Below, in pieces: positions 25,261 to 34,954 of a stretch of 64,000 bases of DNA. The notes below the pieces were generated by a model. It saw only the letters and a program-made list of their open reading frames with translations, searched no databases and was not told the origin of the DNA. The stretch comes from Bowdeniella nasicola (GTDB lineage Bacteria; Actinomycetota; Actinomycetes; Actinomycetales; Actinomycetaceae), in the NCBI GenBank assembly GCA_030537895.1, contig JAUNVA010000007.1:1-64000 (forward strand), read 5' to 3'. Numbering within the stretch: the first letter of the stretch is position 1; every line of letters begins with the position of its first letter. The position numbers and the translations under genes are program-made.

Positions 25261-26298
25261 ATGACCGTCCGCCGTCGGCCTACCATCCGCGATATTGCTC
25301 GGGAGGCGGGCGTGTCAGCGACCGCCGTGTCGTTCGCACTGAATAACCGCCCAGGGATTGCGCCCGAAACCCGCAAGCGGATCTTGGAGCTGGCCCAAAC
25401 CCTCGGTTGGACGCCGTCGATCGCGGCCCGAGCACTCTCCTCCAGCAAAGCGGGCTCCGTAGGGCTCGTCATGGGACGTACCGACCGCACGGAATTCGCC
25501 CCCGATCGCTTCTTGTTCCGCTTCATGACCGGCGTCGAAAGTCGGCTGTATGAGCGCGGTACATCCTTCGTCTTTCACACGGCGACGACGATGGAGCACG
25601 AGGTCGAGACCTACGACACCTGGTGGTCAGAGCGGCGTGTCGACGGTGTCATCGTTGTCGATCTTCGCGAAGACGACCCGCGGCCAGCCCAGCTGAAATC
25701 CTCCGGATTACCCGCCGTGTTCGTCGGCGCGGATCCCGGCTACGGCGCGGCCGTCGTCTGCGATCAGCGGGCCTTCGTCACGCAGGCGTTCACACACCTG
25801 GATACCCTCGAACTGGATTCACTTGCCTACGTCTCGGGTACTGCCTCCCGGCACGGCGACCAGCGCAGTGCCCTCTTCGCGGAGGGGGCGAAGGAGCGTG
25901 ATCTGCACCTGGAACTCGTGGACGCCCCGGGCTACTCCGAGCCCGCCGGGCGTGCGGCCATGGCGGACTTGCTCGATCGCTGCCACCCCGGCGCGCCCCC
26001 ACGGCTCGTCGTGTTTGACAACGCGCTCCTATGCCTCGGCGCCTCCCGGGTGCTGAAGGAACGCGGCTTCACGCTGCCTGAGGATGTCGCCCTCATGTCG
26101 CTCGAAGATTCGGACCTGTGCGAGGTGATGGAGCCAACCGTCACCGCGCTGCACCGCGATCCGGTCGCCTACGGCGAATACTGTGCGGACCTCGCCGTCG
26201 AACTCATCGCTGACGAGGTCACCACCGACACCCGAGTGCGGTGTCCCGCCCCGTTCTCGATTGCGGTGCGCGCTTCCACCCGCATGTCACCCGCGTGA
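25261..26298 (+). CDS. LacI-family transcriptional regulator
   Basis: This 345-aa repressor has the N-terminal HTH (TIRDIAREAGVSATAVSFAL) and hinge (WTPSIAARALSS), then a periplasmic-binding-like effector domain. It starts at ATG 25261 after a GGAGG ribosome-binding site. No transporter or enzyme gene is adjacent, so its targets are unknown; the perfect palindrome 51 nt upstream suggests at least autoregulation. The C-terminus (RVRCPAPFSIAVRASTRMSPA) fits the family end. Confidence 0.93.
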   Translation: MTVRRRPTIRDIAREAGVSATAVSFALNNRPGIAPETRKRILELAQTLGWTPSIAARALSSSKAGSVGLVMGRTDRTEFAPDRFLFRFMTGVESRLYERGTSFVFHTATTMEHEVETYDTWWSERRVDGVIVVDLREDDPRPAQLKSSGLPAVFVGADPGYGAAVVCDQRAFVTQAFTHLDTLELDSLAYVSGTASRHGDQRSALFAEGAKERDLHLELVDAPGYSEPAGRAAMADLLDRCHPGAPPRLVVFDNALLCLGASRVLKERGFTLPEDVALMSLEDSDLCEVMEPTVTALHRDPVAYGEYCADLAVELIADEVTTDTRVRCPAPFSIAVRASTRMSPA

Positions 26299-26417
26299 GG
26301 CGATGCCCCACGTGAGAGGTACGTGAAGGCGGGCCGGCACCGAAGACCGCACCACGGCAACGGAACCTGCGATGCGCGGTGCCGAGCCCTCCGTGGGCGA
26401 CACCCGGCAACCATTCG

Positions 26418-27287
26418 CTAGCGCAGTGTGACCTCGCGCGAAATGAGGCCTGACCGGGCGCTCCGCTCCTCGGGTGTGAGCGGGGAGTCGTCGGCCAGAG
26501 CCTCGCTCAGGCGGGATTCAAAGGCGGCCGCCACCGCATCGAGCTCATCCGCTTCGGTGCCGGGGTTCAACTCCCAGACCGGCACCATGAGTCCGCAGGA
26601 GCGGAAGAAGCCAATCAGGCGAGTCCCGTCCTCCAGTGCGGTCTCACCGCGAGCCTGGAGCTTCGCGAGCGCGTCGAGCAGCGGGTACTCGTCCTCTCCT
26701 CGCACCCATCGCAGGTATTCCTTGCCCATACGGCACCAAAATGCGTGCTCGACGCCCCCGACAGCTGTGGAGGGCACGATCTGTTCGGCCGCCTGCTCAA
26801 GGGCCCGGTCGAGTTCGGGGGCGCGCTCCGCCGCAGGATCGACCCAGAACTCGAAATCATCGTGGATGGTGAGTTCCCAGCGAGCGCCGGCGTCAACCAT
26901 GTCCTGGAGGCGAGTACCAGCCTCCGGCAGGTCGAGGTGTCGCAAGGGGGTGCCCGGCTCGAGTGCCGCCGCCGCTTCGATGGCGTGCGCGACGTCGCGG
27001 GACGCGTCCCCCGAGCGAGTGGCGGCCTGCAGGGCGACGAGGATGGTCCCGTCCTCGCGACGCAGGGCCGGCCACATCTCCGGCAGGAGGGTCACAAGGA
27101 GGACGTCGAGGTCCTTCCATTCACCTGTCAGGCGCAGCGGGGCCGACGCGGCGGGCAGCAGCTCACGCATGGCGACGAGGTCGCATTCGCCCGCGAGCCC
27201 CTCGAAGGGACGGTCGACGAAGGGCGGCTCCTTGCGCTTGGGCGCGCCGGATGCCTTACGGGGGTTCTTACGCTTCTTTTTTGCCAT
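26418..27287 (-). CDS. DUF5926 family protein
   Basis: This 289-aa cytoplasmic protein of actinobacteria has a very basic N-terminus (MAKKKRKNPRKASGAPKRKE) and the RPFEGLAGECDLVAMRELLP segment that I recognise from the DUF5926 family. There is no signal peptide or membrane segment. The function of the family is unknown to me. The ATG 27287 has a TAGACT box 6 nt upstream and no ribosome-binding site, so it is probably translated without a leader. It lies 26 nt from the fdhD end on the same strand, but its own promoter makes it a separate unit. Confidence 0.85.
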   Translation of the reverse strand: MAKKKRKNPRKASGAPKRKEPPFVDRPFEGLAGECDLVAMRELLPAASAPLRLTGEWKDLDVLLVTLLPEMWPALRREDGTILVALQAATRSGDASRDVAHAIEAAAALEPGTPLRHLDLPEAGTRLQDMVDAGARWELTIHDDFEFWVDPAAERAPELDRALEQAAEQIVPSTAVGGVEHAFWCRMGKEYLRWVRGEDEYPLLDALAKLQARGETALEDGTRLIGFFRSCGLMVPVWELNPGTEADELDAVAAAFESRLSEALADDSPLTPEERSARSGLISREVTLR

Positions 27288-27293
27288 GCCCCC

Positions 27294-27299
27294 AGTCTA
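27294..27299 (-). promoter_or_regulatory. -10 box of leaderless DUF5926 gene
   Basis: TAGACT is 6 nt before ATG 27287 on the minus strand. Confidence 0.6.
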
Positions 27300-27313
27300 G
27301 GGGCGCGCCGCCC

Positions 27314-28147
27314 TCAGGTATCGAGCCAGGCCTCGCCCGCGTAGACGTTCATGCGGCCCGGCCGTGTGAACCCGGCAAGGATGATGCCCGCCTCACGAGC
27401 AATGTCGACGGCGAGGGTGGAGGGAGCCGAGACCGCGACGACGGCGGGAATCCCCGCCATGACCGCCTTGTGTAATAGCTCGAAGGATGCCCGCCCCGAC
27501 AGCACGAGCACGGATTCACGAACCGGCATCGCACCGTCGATTACACGTGCCCCGATCACCTTGTCGCAGGCGTTATGCCGGCCGACGTCTTCGCGCACCT
27601 CGATGGTCTCCCCCTCGGGCGTAAAGAGGCCGACGGCGTGCACACCCCCGGTCCGGGAGAACACGTCTTGGCTCTCACGCAACGCCTCCGGCAGCCGTCC
27701 GAGCGTCTGGGCGGACAGGCGGATTGGCTGCACCGGGTGGACGCGCCTACCCATGACCTGCTCGATCGACGTCGAACCACACACGCCGCATGCCGACGTC
27801 GTCGTCACGTGGCGCTCATGCTCCCGCCCTGGCGGGGGCACGTGTTCGGCGAGGGTCACGTCGAGCACGTTGTAGGTGTTCTCCCCGCCCGGGCCGGTCG
27901 CGCCCGGACAGTAGCGAACCTCGCGGATGTCTTCCCGCGAGCGGATGATGCCCTCCGCGAAGAGGAACCCATGCACGAGTTCAATGTCGTGGCCAGGCGT
28001 GCGCATCGTCGTGGTGAGTGAGCGCCCACCGACCCTGATCTCGAGGGGTTCCTCGACGGCGAGGACGTCGGCCCGGGTGTCGGTCTCGACGTCCTCGCCG
28101 TGAAAGCGCAGGCGCGTCACCCGCATGCGGCGGGTGATTCGCCCCAT
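27314..28147 (-). CDS. fdhD: FdhD sulfurtransferase
   Basis: This 277-aa protein passes sulfur from a cysteine desulfurase to the molybdenum cofactor of formate dehydrogenase-type enzymes. The active-site CGVC pair lies in TTTSACGVCGSTSIEQ near residue 118, and the ELVHGFLFAEGII and VGRHNACDKVIG motifs are conserved. Its ATG shares one base with the stop of the upstream molybdoenzyme (TGATG), so both are co-translated. The pairing strongly indicates that the upstream enzyme needs a sulfurated cofactor. Confidence 0.96.
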   Translation of the reverse strand: MGRITRRMRVTRLRFHGEDVETDTRADVLAVEEPLEIRVGGRSLTTTMRTPGHDIELVHGFLFAEGIIRSREDIREVRYCPGATGPGGENTYNVLDVTLAEHVPPPGREHERHVTTTSACGVCGSTSIEQVMGRRVHPVQPIRLSAQTLGRLPEALRESQDVFSRTGGVHAVGLFTPEGETIEVREDVGRHNACDKVIGARVIDGAMPVRESVLVLSGRASFELLHKAVMAGIPAVVAVSAPSTLAVDIAREAGIILAGFTRPGRMNVYAGEAWLDT

Positions 28148-30411
28148 CAGGCGGCCGGTTCGAACCGCACGATGATCGACTTCGACGTCGGAGTGTTCGA
28201 CGTCTCCGCGGTCGAATCGAGCGGGATCAACACGTTCGTCTCAGGGAAGTAGGCCGCTGCACAGCCCTTCGCGGTGTCGTACTCGACCACGCGGAAGGTC
28301 GGAGCACGACGCTCGCCGTCTTCCCACACGGAAACGATGTCGACAAGATCGCCATCGTTCAGGCCGAGGTCGCGGCAGTCGTCCGGGTTCACAAACACGA
28401 CCCGGCGGCCGTCGTAGATGCCGCGGTAGCGGTCATCTAGGCCGTAGATCGTGGTGTTGTACTGGTCGTGGCTACGCAGGGTCTGCAAGATGAGGTGGCC
28501 TTCGGGTACCCGCAGGACCTCGAGCGTGTTCGGCGTGAGCGTGGCCTTGCCGGCCGGCACGTTGGAGAAGTTGCGCTCGCGCGGGCCGTTCGGCAACGCG
28601 AACCCGCCAGGCCGCTGGATGCGGGTCTCGTAGTCGGCGAAGCCCGGGATCGTGTTCTCAATGTGGCGGCGGATCACCGTGTAGTCGCCCGCCATCTCCA
28701 GCCAGAAGGGGTCCCCGAACGCCCGGTGGGCGATCTCACCAACGATCCGTGGCTCGGACATGAGGCCGGGGTTGGCGGTGCGACGACCCGTGGAGGTGTG
28801 CACCATGCCCATCGAGTCCTCTACTGTCACCGACTGGATGACGCCGTTTTGCATGTCCTGGTCGGTGCGCGCGAGGGCCGGCAGGATGATCGAGGTGCCG
28901 CCGTTAATCAGGTGGGAACCGTTCAGCTTCGTGGATACGTGGACCGTGAGCTCCACGTTCGACATGGCTTCCTCGGTGACAAGGGTGTCCGGCGTGGCGC
29001 GCACGAAGTTGCCGCCCATCGCCATGAACAGTTTGACCTTGCCGTCGCGGGCCGCGCGGATGGTGTTGACGACGTCGTAGCCATGCTTGCGCGGGCTCGT
29101 GAAACCGAACTCCTTATCGAGACGGGCGAGCAGCGGCTCCGGGGGACGCTCCCAAATGCCCATCGTGCGGTCACCCTGCACATTCGAGTGTCCGCGCACC
29201 GGGCAGGCGCCCGCACCAGGCTTACCCATATTGCCCGTAAGCAACAGGAAGTTCACGATTTCCTTGAGCGTGGGCACCGAGTTCTTGTGCTGCGTCGTTC
29301 CCATCGCCCAGCAGACAATGACGCCATCGGCCTCTTCGACCATATCCGCGAGGCGCGTGACCGCCTCCGGGCGCAGGCCCGTCGCAGCGGCGTAGTCATC
29401 GTCGTTCAGATTCTTCAGGTGCTCGATTGTCTCCTCGACACCCGTGCAGTATTCGTCCAGGAATTCGTGGTCGAGGGCGTCTCGACGAATGAGCTCGCGG
29501 TTCAGGGCCTGGAAGAAGGCGAGGTCGCCGTTCAGTCGGATGCGCATGTATTCGTCGGCGAGGGCCGTCCCCTCACCCACGACACCACGCACGGCCTGCG
29601 GGTTACGGAAGTTCAGCAGGCCCGCCTCAGGCAGCGGGTTAATCGCGACGATCTTGCCGCCGTTCCTCTTTTGCTGCTCCAAAGCGGCAAGCATCCGCGG
29701 GTGGTTCGTTCCCGGGTTCTGGCCGACCGTGATGATGAGGCCCGCGTTGTGGATGTCATCCAGGGTGACGGTGCCCTTACCGATCCCGATGGTGGACCCG
29801 AGGGCCGCACCCGAGGACTCGTGACACATGTTGGAGCAGTCCGGCAGATTGTTCGTGCCGAGGCGGCGCGCCATGAGCTGGTACATGTAGGCGGCCTCGT
29901 TCGAGGTTCGCCCGGAGGTGTAAAAGACGGCCTCGTCCGGCTCGATCTCACCCATCTTCTCCGCGATGATGTCGAAGGCTTCGCCATAGGTGATCGGGCT
30001 GTAGTGACTCTCGCCAGGGCGCAGGATCATGGGAGTCGTGAGGCGTCCCTGACGGCCCAGCCAGTAGTCCGTCTCCGCACGCATATCCTCAATAGAGTGC
30101 TCGGCAAAAAACTCGGGAGTGCAGCGCTCACCCGTCGTTTCCTCCGCGACCGCCTTGGCACCGTTTTCGCAGAACTCGACGATCTTTTGTTCGCCGGGGG
30201 CCGGATCCGGCCACGCACAACCGGGGCAGTCGACGCCACCGGGCTTATTCGTGACCCACAGCGGCAATAGCGCGTTCTGTCGGATCGCGAAGTCCATCGC
30301 ATGAAGGACACCGCCGATGCCGGCGGCAGCGCGTTTGCGGTCCGCCACCTCGGGGTGGTCGTACGCATTCGCTTCTGGATTCAGTTCTCTGGCAGCACGC
30401 TTATCGTTCAT
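28147..30411 (-). CDS. FdhF/YdeP-type molybdopterin oxidoreductase
   Basis: This 754-aa enzyme belongs to the DMSO-reductase superfamily. The N-terminal DCPGCAWPDP with a later FCENGAKAVAEE provides Cys for an Fe-S site as in the YdeP branch. The active-site region is LPDCSNMCHESSG, where a Cys may ligate molybdenum. It has the pterin-binding folds (GAGACPVRGHSNVQGDRTM) and a C-terminal MopB_CT domain. It is probably cytoplasmic; no Tat signal is present. Reaction may be formate oxidation or an unknown reductive step: YdeP-type enzymes are not well defined. It starts the two-gene operon with fdhD. Confidence 0.92.
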   Translation of the reverse strand: MNDKRAARELNPEANAYDHPEVADRKRAAAGIGGVLHAMDFAIRQNALLPLWVTNKPGGVDCPGCAWPDPAPGEQKIVEFCENGAKAVAEETTGERCTPEFFAEHSIEDMRAETDYWLGRQGRLTTPMILRPGESHYSPITYGEAFDIIAEKMGEIEPDEAVFYTSGRTSNEAAYMYQLMARRLGTNNLPDCSNMCHESSGAALGSTIGIGKGTVTLDDIHNAGLIITVGQNPGTNHPRMLAALEQQKRNGGKIVAINPLPEAGLLNFRNPQAVRGVVGEGTALADEYMRIRLNGDLAFFQALNRELIRRDALDHEFLDEYCTGVEETIEHLKNLNDDDYAAATGLRPEAVTRLADMVEEADGVIVCWAMGTTQHKNSVPTLKEIVNFLLLTGNMGKPGAGACPVRGHSNVQGDRTMGIWERPPEPLLARLDKEFGFTSPRKHGYDVVNTIRAARDGKVKLFMAMGGNFVRATPDTLVTEEAMSNVELTVHVSTKLNGSHLINGGTSIILPALARTDQDMQNGVIQSVTVEDSMGMVHTSTGRRTANPGLMSEPRIVGEIAHRAFGDPFWLEMAGDYTVIRRHIENTIPGFADYETRIQRPGGFALPNGPRERNFSNVPAGKATLTPNTLEVLRVPEGHLILQTLRSHDQYNTTIYGLDDRYRGIYDGRRVVFVNPDDCRDLGLNDGDLVDIVSVWEDGERRAPTFRVVEYDTAKGCAAAYFPETNVLIPLDSTAETSNTPTSKSIIVRFEPAA

Positions 30412-30531
30412 AAGTCCTCACTCTAAACGACAAATGCCCCAAATCGGTGCGTCCTCGCGTTCGTTGTCTCACCGATGCGTCCTCGGCTCCGTTCTATAGC
30501 GGGAGACCTCGAAGCTGGAGACAATGGAGGT

Positions 30532-32199
30532 ATGCACGATAGAGCAGGACAACTCGCCCAAAGTGGCGACCTCATCGATGTCGATGAGCTCATCGCCGCC
30601 TACTACGACATTCAACCCGACGTGGAGGACCCCCGCCAAAAGGTGACGTTTGGCACCTCCGGACATCGCGGTTCCGCGCTCGACGGAGCCTTCAACGAGG
30701 CCCACATCGTGGCAACGACGGCCGCGATTGTGGAATATCGCCGTTCCCAGGGGATCGACGGTCCTCTGTTCCTCGGCCGTGACACGCACGCCCTGTCCGC
30801 ACCGGCCTGGTCGACTGCCCTCGAGGTGTTGGCTGCGGCCGGTGTCGAGGTACGGATCGATGCCCGCGATGGGTACACGCCGACACCGGCGCTCTCCCTT
30901 GCGATCCTCACGGCCAATGGCGCCGGTACGGGCCCCGCACGCACGAGCGGGCCCGGCCGTGCGGACGGCATCGTCGTCACCCCCTCGCACAACCCACCAC
31001 GCGACGGTGGATTCAAGTACAACCCGCCGCACGGCGGACCCGCGGACTCGGACGCGACCGGCTGGATCGCGAAGCGCGCGAACGAGATCCTCGCCGAGGG
31101 AATCGCCACGGTGCCGCGTGTGAGCGTTGAGCGGGCGCTCGCAGCGCCCAGCACGGCCCGGGTAGATTACCTCGCGGACTACGTGGGCCAACTCGACCAG
31201 GTCCTCAACATGGACGCCATTCGGAGCGCCGGTGTACGGATTGGCGCCGACCCACTCGGCGGCGCCGCCGTCGACTACTGGGGTGCGATCGGGGAACACT
31301 ACGGACTCGACCTCACGGTGGTGAACCCCGAGGTGGATCCGCGGTGGCCGTTCATGACACTCGACTGGGACGGCAAAATCCGGATGGATTGCTCCTCGCC
31401 CTACGCGATGGCGTCCCTGCGCGAAACGATGAGCCAGGACGCCCCCTTCGATATCGCGACGGGTAACGACGCCGACGCCGACCGCCACGGCATCGTGACG
31501 CCGGACGGCGGACTTATGAATCCGAACCACTTCCTCGCCGTCGCGATCTCCTACCTGTACGAGCACCGCTCAACCTGGCCGAAGGACGCGGCGATCGGAA
31601 AGACGCTCGTGTCCTCCTCCCTCATCGACCGGGTGGCTGCGGGACTTGATCGTCGCCTCGTCGAGGTACCCGTCGGCTTCAAGTACTTCGTGCCCGGCCT
31701 GCTGGACGGCTCCGTCGCCTTCGGCGGGGAGGAGAGCGCCGGCGCATCCTTCCTACGTACGAACGGCACCGTGTGGACAACCGACAAGGACGGCATCATC
31801 CTCGCTCTGCTCGCCTCTGAGATCACGGCCGTGACGGGCCGCTCCCCCTCCGAGGCACACCGCGAGCTCGTCGAGCGATACGGCGAGTCCGCCTATGCAC
31901 GGATCGACGCTCCCGCCACGCGCGAGGAGAAGGCGAAACTCGCGGCGCTCTCTCCCGAGGATGTCAAGGCCACGGAGCTCGCGGGCGATCCCATCACGGC
32001 GAAGCTCGTGCGGGCGCCCGGAAACGACGCACCGATCGGGGGGTTGAAGGTCACGACCGACGAGGCATGGTTCGCGGCCCGCCCCTCGGGCACCGAGGAC
32101 GTATACAAGATCTACGCCGAATCCTTCCGCGGGAAGGATCACCTGGCCGCCGTACAAGAGGAGGCGGCCGCCGTCGTGGGCGAGGCCCTGAAGGGCTGA
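30532..32199 (+). CDS. pgm: Phosphoglucomutase (alpha-D-glucose specific)
   Basis: This 555-aa enzyme interconverts glucose-1-phosphate and glucose-6-phosphate. The catalytic phosphoserine motif is [11 protein letters not shown], the metal loop is [10 protein letters not shown] and the sugar-binding loop [10 protein letters not shown]; the C-terminal phosphate-binding [12 protein letters not shown] is intact. Start at ATG 30532 ([10 protein letters not shown]), since the conserved start of the family follows and a GGAG run lies just upstream. It is divergent from the FdhF-type gene. A strong hairpin follows at 32209. Confidence 0.96.
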   Translation: MHDRAGQLAQSGDLIDVDELIAAYYDIQPDVEDPRQKVTFGTSGHRGSALDGAFNEAHIVATTAAIVEYRRSQGIDGPLFLGRDTHALSAPAWSTALEVLAAAGVEVRIDARDGYTPTPALSLAILTANGAGTGPARTSGPGRADGIVVTPSHNPPRDGGFKYNPPHGGPADSDATGWIAKRANEILAEGIATVPRVSVERALAAPSTARVDYLADYVGQLDQVLNMDAIRSAGVRIGADPLGGAAVDYWGAIGEHYGLDLTVVNPEVDPRWPFMTLDWDGKIRMDCSSPYAMASLRETMSQDAPFDIATGNDADADRHGIVTPDGGLMNPNHFLAVAISYLYEHRSTWPKDAAIGKTLVSSSLIDRVAAGLDRRLVEVPVGFKYFVPGLLDGSVAFGGEESAGASFLRTNGTVWTTDKDGIILALLASEITAVTGRSPSEAHRELVERYGESAYARIDAPATREEKAKLAALSPEDVKATELAGDPITAKLVRAPGNDAPIGGLKVTTDEAWFAARPSGTEDVYKIYAESFRGKDHLAAVQEEAAAVVGEALKG

Positions 32200-32208
32200 A
32201 CATACGCA

Positions 32209-32244
32209 GCGGCCCGGTCCAGGCAGAGACCTGGGCCGGGCCGC
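32209..32244. terminator. Bidirectional hairpin after pgm
   Basis: GCGGCCCGGTCCAGG pairs with CCTGGGCCGGGCCGC (one G-T) between two converging genes, 9 nt after the pgm stop and 10 nt before the end of the opposite gene. Confidence 0.75.
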
Positions 32245-32253
32245 GCGGCATGC

Positions 32254-32724
32254 TTAGAGCAGTTCGACGAAGTCGCCGGCCGGGAACGTGACGGAAAGAC
32301 CGGGCGCGGAGCAGGCGTCCCCACCGGCCACCTGCTCGGCGTCGACGAGCCCCGAGGCCCCACCACGATCCTCCCAGCCGGTCTCGGCAGGGAACTGGCT
32401 CGTCACGAGCTGAACTGAGTAGGTGCGCTCGCGCTCCACCTCGACATCGGCCCTGCCCACGTAATCCTCGCCGTCGCGGGTGAGGGTGACAGAGCGGTTG
32501 ACGCAGGCGCCGTCGGCGCAGATGCGCAGGTCCGCGGCCACGGACTCAGCGTCAGTCGGAGCGTCAGTGAGGTACACCTCGAGTCCCGCCTCGCCATCAC
32601 CTTCCGCCGCCGCGCAGCCACTATCGTGCAGAAGCGCCACGGCCCACGCGAGGGCGACGGCGAGCACGGCCCCCAGAATGGCGGCGACCCACTTCTGGGC
32701 GGAGGCGGACGGGGTGGCGTTCAT
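32254..32724 (-). CDS. Small membrane-anchored extracellular protein
   Basis: This 156-aa protein starts at ATG 32724 behind AAAGGAGAA. A helix at residues 12-31 anchors it, and an extracellular domain of about 120 residues follows with four or more Cys (DSGCAAAEG, RICADGACVNRS, GDACSAPG), probably in disulfides. This layout resembles DUF2771-like anchored proteins of actinobacteria, but I cannot confirm the family. No catalytic motif is seen. Confidence 0.75.
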   Translation of the reverse strand: MNATPSASAQKWVAAILGAVLAVALAWAVALLHDSGCAAAEGDGEAGLEVYLTDAPTDAESVAADLRICADGACVNRSVTLTRDGEDYVGRADVEVERERTYSVQLVTSQFPAETGWEDRGGASGLVDAEQVAGGDACSAPGLSVTFPAGDFVELL

Positions 32725-32840
32725 GATTCTCCTTTGCACTGTGGTGGTCTCATGCCGTCCCCTACTGTGCCTCATCTCGCCCCGTGAGCGCGCCTTCGCG
32801 AGGGGTGAATCGGGCGTGAGATATGAGACGATCGACGCAG

Positions 32841-34184
32841 ATGGCTAACCCGTACGCACAGATCCTCTCCCGCCCCGGAGCCCGAGCCTTCTCGGCCACG
32901 GGGCTTATTGCGCGTCTGCCCATGTCCATTACGGGCCTCGGCGTCATCCTCATGGTCGAGGCCTACTACGGCTCCTACGCGCTTGCAGGTGCCGTATCCG
33001 CGACGTTCGTCGTGACGATGGCCGCACTCGCGCCCTTTCTCGCACGCCTCATCGATCGGTACGGCCAGGCCCGGATCATGCGCCCGGCCATCGCGATCTA
33101 CAACCTGGGGCTGGCCGCTCTCATCATCGCGGCCGTCCGTCACGCCCCCGCTTTCGTGCTGTTTGCGGCGGCAATGCTCGCCGGTGCGTGCACCGGGTCG
33201 ATTGGCGCACTCGTCCGTGCTCGCTGGGCCGTGACAGTGCGCGACGCTCGAGAACTGCATACGGCCTACGCGCTCGAGTCTGCGCTCGACGAGGTCGTGT
33301 TCGTCATCGGGCCGATGCTCACGACCATGCTCGCCACCGTCGTCGCCCCACCTTCGGGGGTGCTCGTTGCGATCGCGTGTTCCCTCATCGGTGGCTACTG
33401 GTTCCTCTCACTGCGCGATTCCGAGCCTGCGCCCCAGCTCGTCTCCACCCGTCGTACCCGTTGGAGAGCACGTCTCGCGGGACGTACCCACCCCGACGCC
33501 ATCCTTGACTCACTGTGGGCCGATGCCGACGATGCGCCCCTTCGCGAGCCCGCTCCCGACCTGCGTGCGGCTCGCGTTGCCGACATTCCCGTACTACGCC
33601 TGCCCGCCATGCACGCACTCATCGTCGTCATGGTGTGCGTGGGGGTCCTCTTCGGCGGCTCGGATATCGCCACCGTCGCGTTTTCCGCCGAGCAGGGACG
33701 CGACGCTGCGGCGGGCGTGATCCTCGGGATCTTCGCGTTCGGCTCCCTCATCTCGGGGCTCATCTACGGGGCGCGCGCCTGGCGCACCTCCCTGCAGGTA
33801 CGCCTGGCCGTCGGCGTGAGTGCCCTCGCCGGCGGATCCTGTCTGTTCCTGTTCATTACGTCGCTGCCGTTGCTCGCGAGCGTCATGTTCGTCACCGGAT
33901 TTGCGATCGCCCCCACATTCATCAACGTGAACGCCGTCATCCAGGAGATCGTGCACCCCTCGCGCCTCACCGAGGGGCTCACGTGGGCATCAACGGCGAG
34001 CTCGGCCGGGTTCTCGCTCGGGTCCACGATCGCGGGCAGCGTTGTCGACCGGTTCGGCGGGCACGCGGGCTTCGTCGTCGTGATCTGCGGCGCGGGACTC
34101 GCCACGATCCTCGTGCTGGCGACCCTGCCGATCATCACGCGATCCCTACCCGAAAACCACGAGCCGAGCCTCACCGTCTCCTAG
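32841..34184 (+). CDS. Major facilitator superfamily transporter
   Basis: This polytopic protein of about 447 aa has twelve hydrophobic segments and an MFS-like loop after helix 2 ([16 protein letters not shown]). A hydrophilic loop of about 60 residues separates the two halves ([20 protein letters not shown]). Its similarity to sugar or drug efflux carriers is general; substrate unknown. Start taken at ATG 32841 ([13 protein letters not shown]), with an in-frame ATG at 32823 as alternative. The stop shares the palindrome CTAG with the stop of the convergent ABC ATPase gene (4-nt overlap). Confidence 0.88.
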   Translation: MANPYAQILSRPGARAFSATGLIARLPMSITGLGVILMVEAYYGSYALAGAVSATFVVTMAALAPFLARLIDRYGQARIMRPAIAIYNLGLAALIIAAVRHAPAFVLFAAAMLAGACTGSIGALVRARWAVTVRDARELHTAYALESALDEVVFVIGPMLTTMLATVVAPPSGVLVAIACSLIGGYWFLSLRDSEPAPQLVSTRRTRWRARLAGRTHPDAILDSLWADADDAPLREPAPDLRAARVADIPVLRLPAMHALIVVMVCVGVLFGGSDIATVAFSAEQGRDAAAGVILGIFAFGSLISGLIYGARAWRTSLQVRLAVGVSALAGGSCLFLFITSLPLLASVMFVTGFAIAPTFINVNAVIQEIVHPSRLTEGLTWASTASSAGFSLGSTIAGSVVDRFGGHAGFVVVICGAGLATILVLATLPIITRSLPENHEPSLTVS

Positions 34185-34954
34185 CGGCGTTCCCCAAGCT
34201 CCCGGCTCAGATCCGCGAGTTCGGCACCCCCGGACATGAGTGCGGTCAGGTCCTCCAAGTCGACGTCGGCACGCTCAAACTGACCGAGGCTCGCGCCCCG
34301 GTTCAAGACGAGGAAGCGGTCCCCCACAAGCGTGGCGTGCTGCGGGTTGTGGGTGATGAATACGACGCCGATTCCGCGCTCGCGAGCCGCCTGGATATTA
34401 CGTAAGACCACCCCGGACTGTTTCACACCGAGGGCTGCCGTCGGCTCGTCAAGGATCAGGACGCGGGCACCGCGATGAATAGCGCGTGCGATAGCCACCG
34501 ATTGGCGTTCCCCGCCCGAAAGGGTGCCGACCGGTTGGTCGACGTCGCGCAGGTCGATACCGACCCGAGCGAGCTCCTCACTCGTCGTCCGCTTCATTTC
34601 GGCGATTTTCAGCGCTCCCGCAAAGCCGACGATCTCGTTACCGAGGAAGAAGTTGCGCCACACGCTCATGAGCGGAATCATCGCGAGATCCTGATAGACG
34701 GTCGCGATACCGGCGCGTAACGCTTGCAGAGGCGAGGAAAAGCGGCGCGGCTTGCCATCGACGAGGAACTCGCCCGAACTATGCGGGTGGACGCCCGCGA
34801 GAATCTTGATGAGCGTCGATTTTCCGGCACCGTTGTCGCCGAGCACGCAGGTGACCTGCCCGGGCAACACGTCGAGGTCGACGTCGTGCAGCGCGATCAC
34901 CGAGGCGAATGTTTTGCCGATTGCGCGCGCGGAAATGATCGGTTCGTCCCTCAT
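34181..34954 (-). CDS. Sugar ABC transporter ATPase (single NBD)
   Basis: This 257-aa ATPase energises the ribose-type transporter encoded with it. Walker A is [11 protein letters not shown], the Q-loop [10 protein letters not shown], signature [14 protein letters not shown] and Walker [12 protein letters not shown]. At half the size of RbsA-type proteins it has only one nucleotide-binding domain, as in the FrcA type, so it should act as a homodimer. Start at ATG 34954, overlapping the permease stop by 4 nt; the longer reading frame upstream is antisense-like and rejected. Co-transcribed with the permease and binding protein. Confidence 0.95.
   Translation of the reverse strand: MRDEPIISARAIGKTFASVIALHDVDLDVLPGQVTCVLGDNGAGKSTLIKILAGVHPHSSGEFLVDGKPRRFSSPLQALRAGIATVYQDLAMIPLMSVWRNFFLGNEIVGFAGALKIAEMKRTTSEELARVGIDLRDVDQPVGTLSGGERQSVAIARAIHRGARVLILDEPTAALGVKQSGVVLRNIQAARERGIGVVFITHNPQHATLVGDRFLVLNRGASLGQFERADVDLEDLTALMSGGAELADLSRELGERR

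Noticed and set aside
28468..30270. 600-codon open frame opposite to the FdhF-type gene
   Set aside because: Antisense of a well-conserved molybdoenzyme, no family features.
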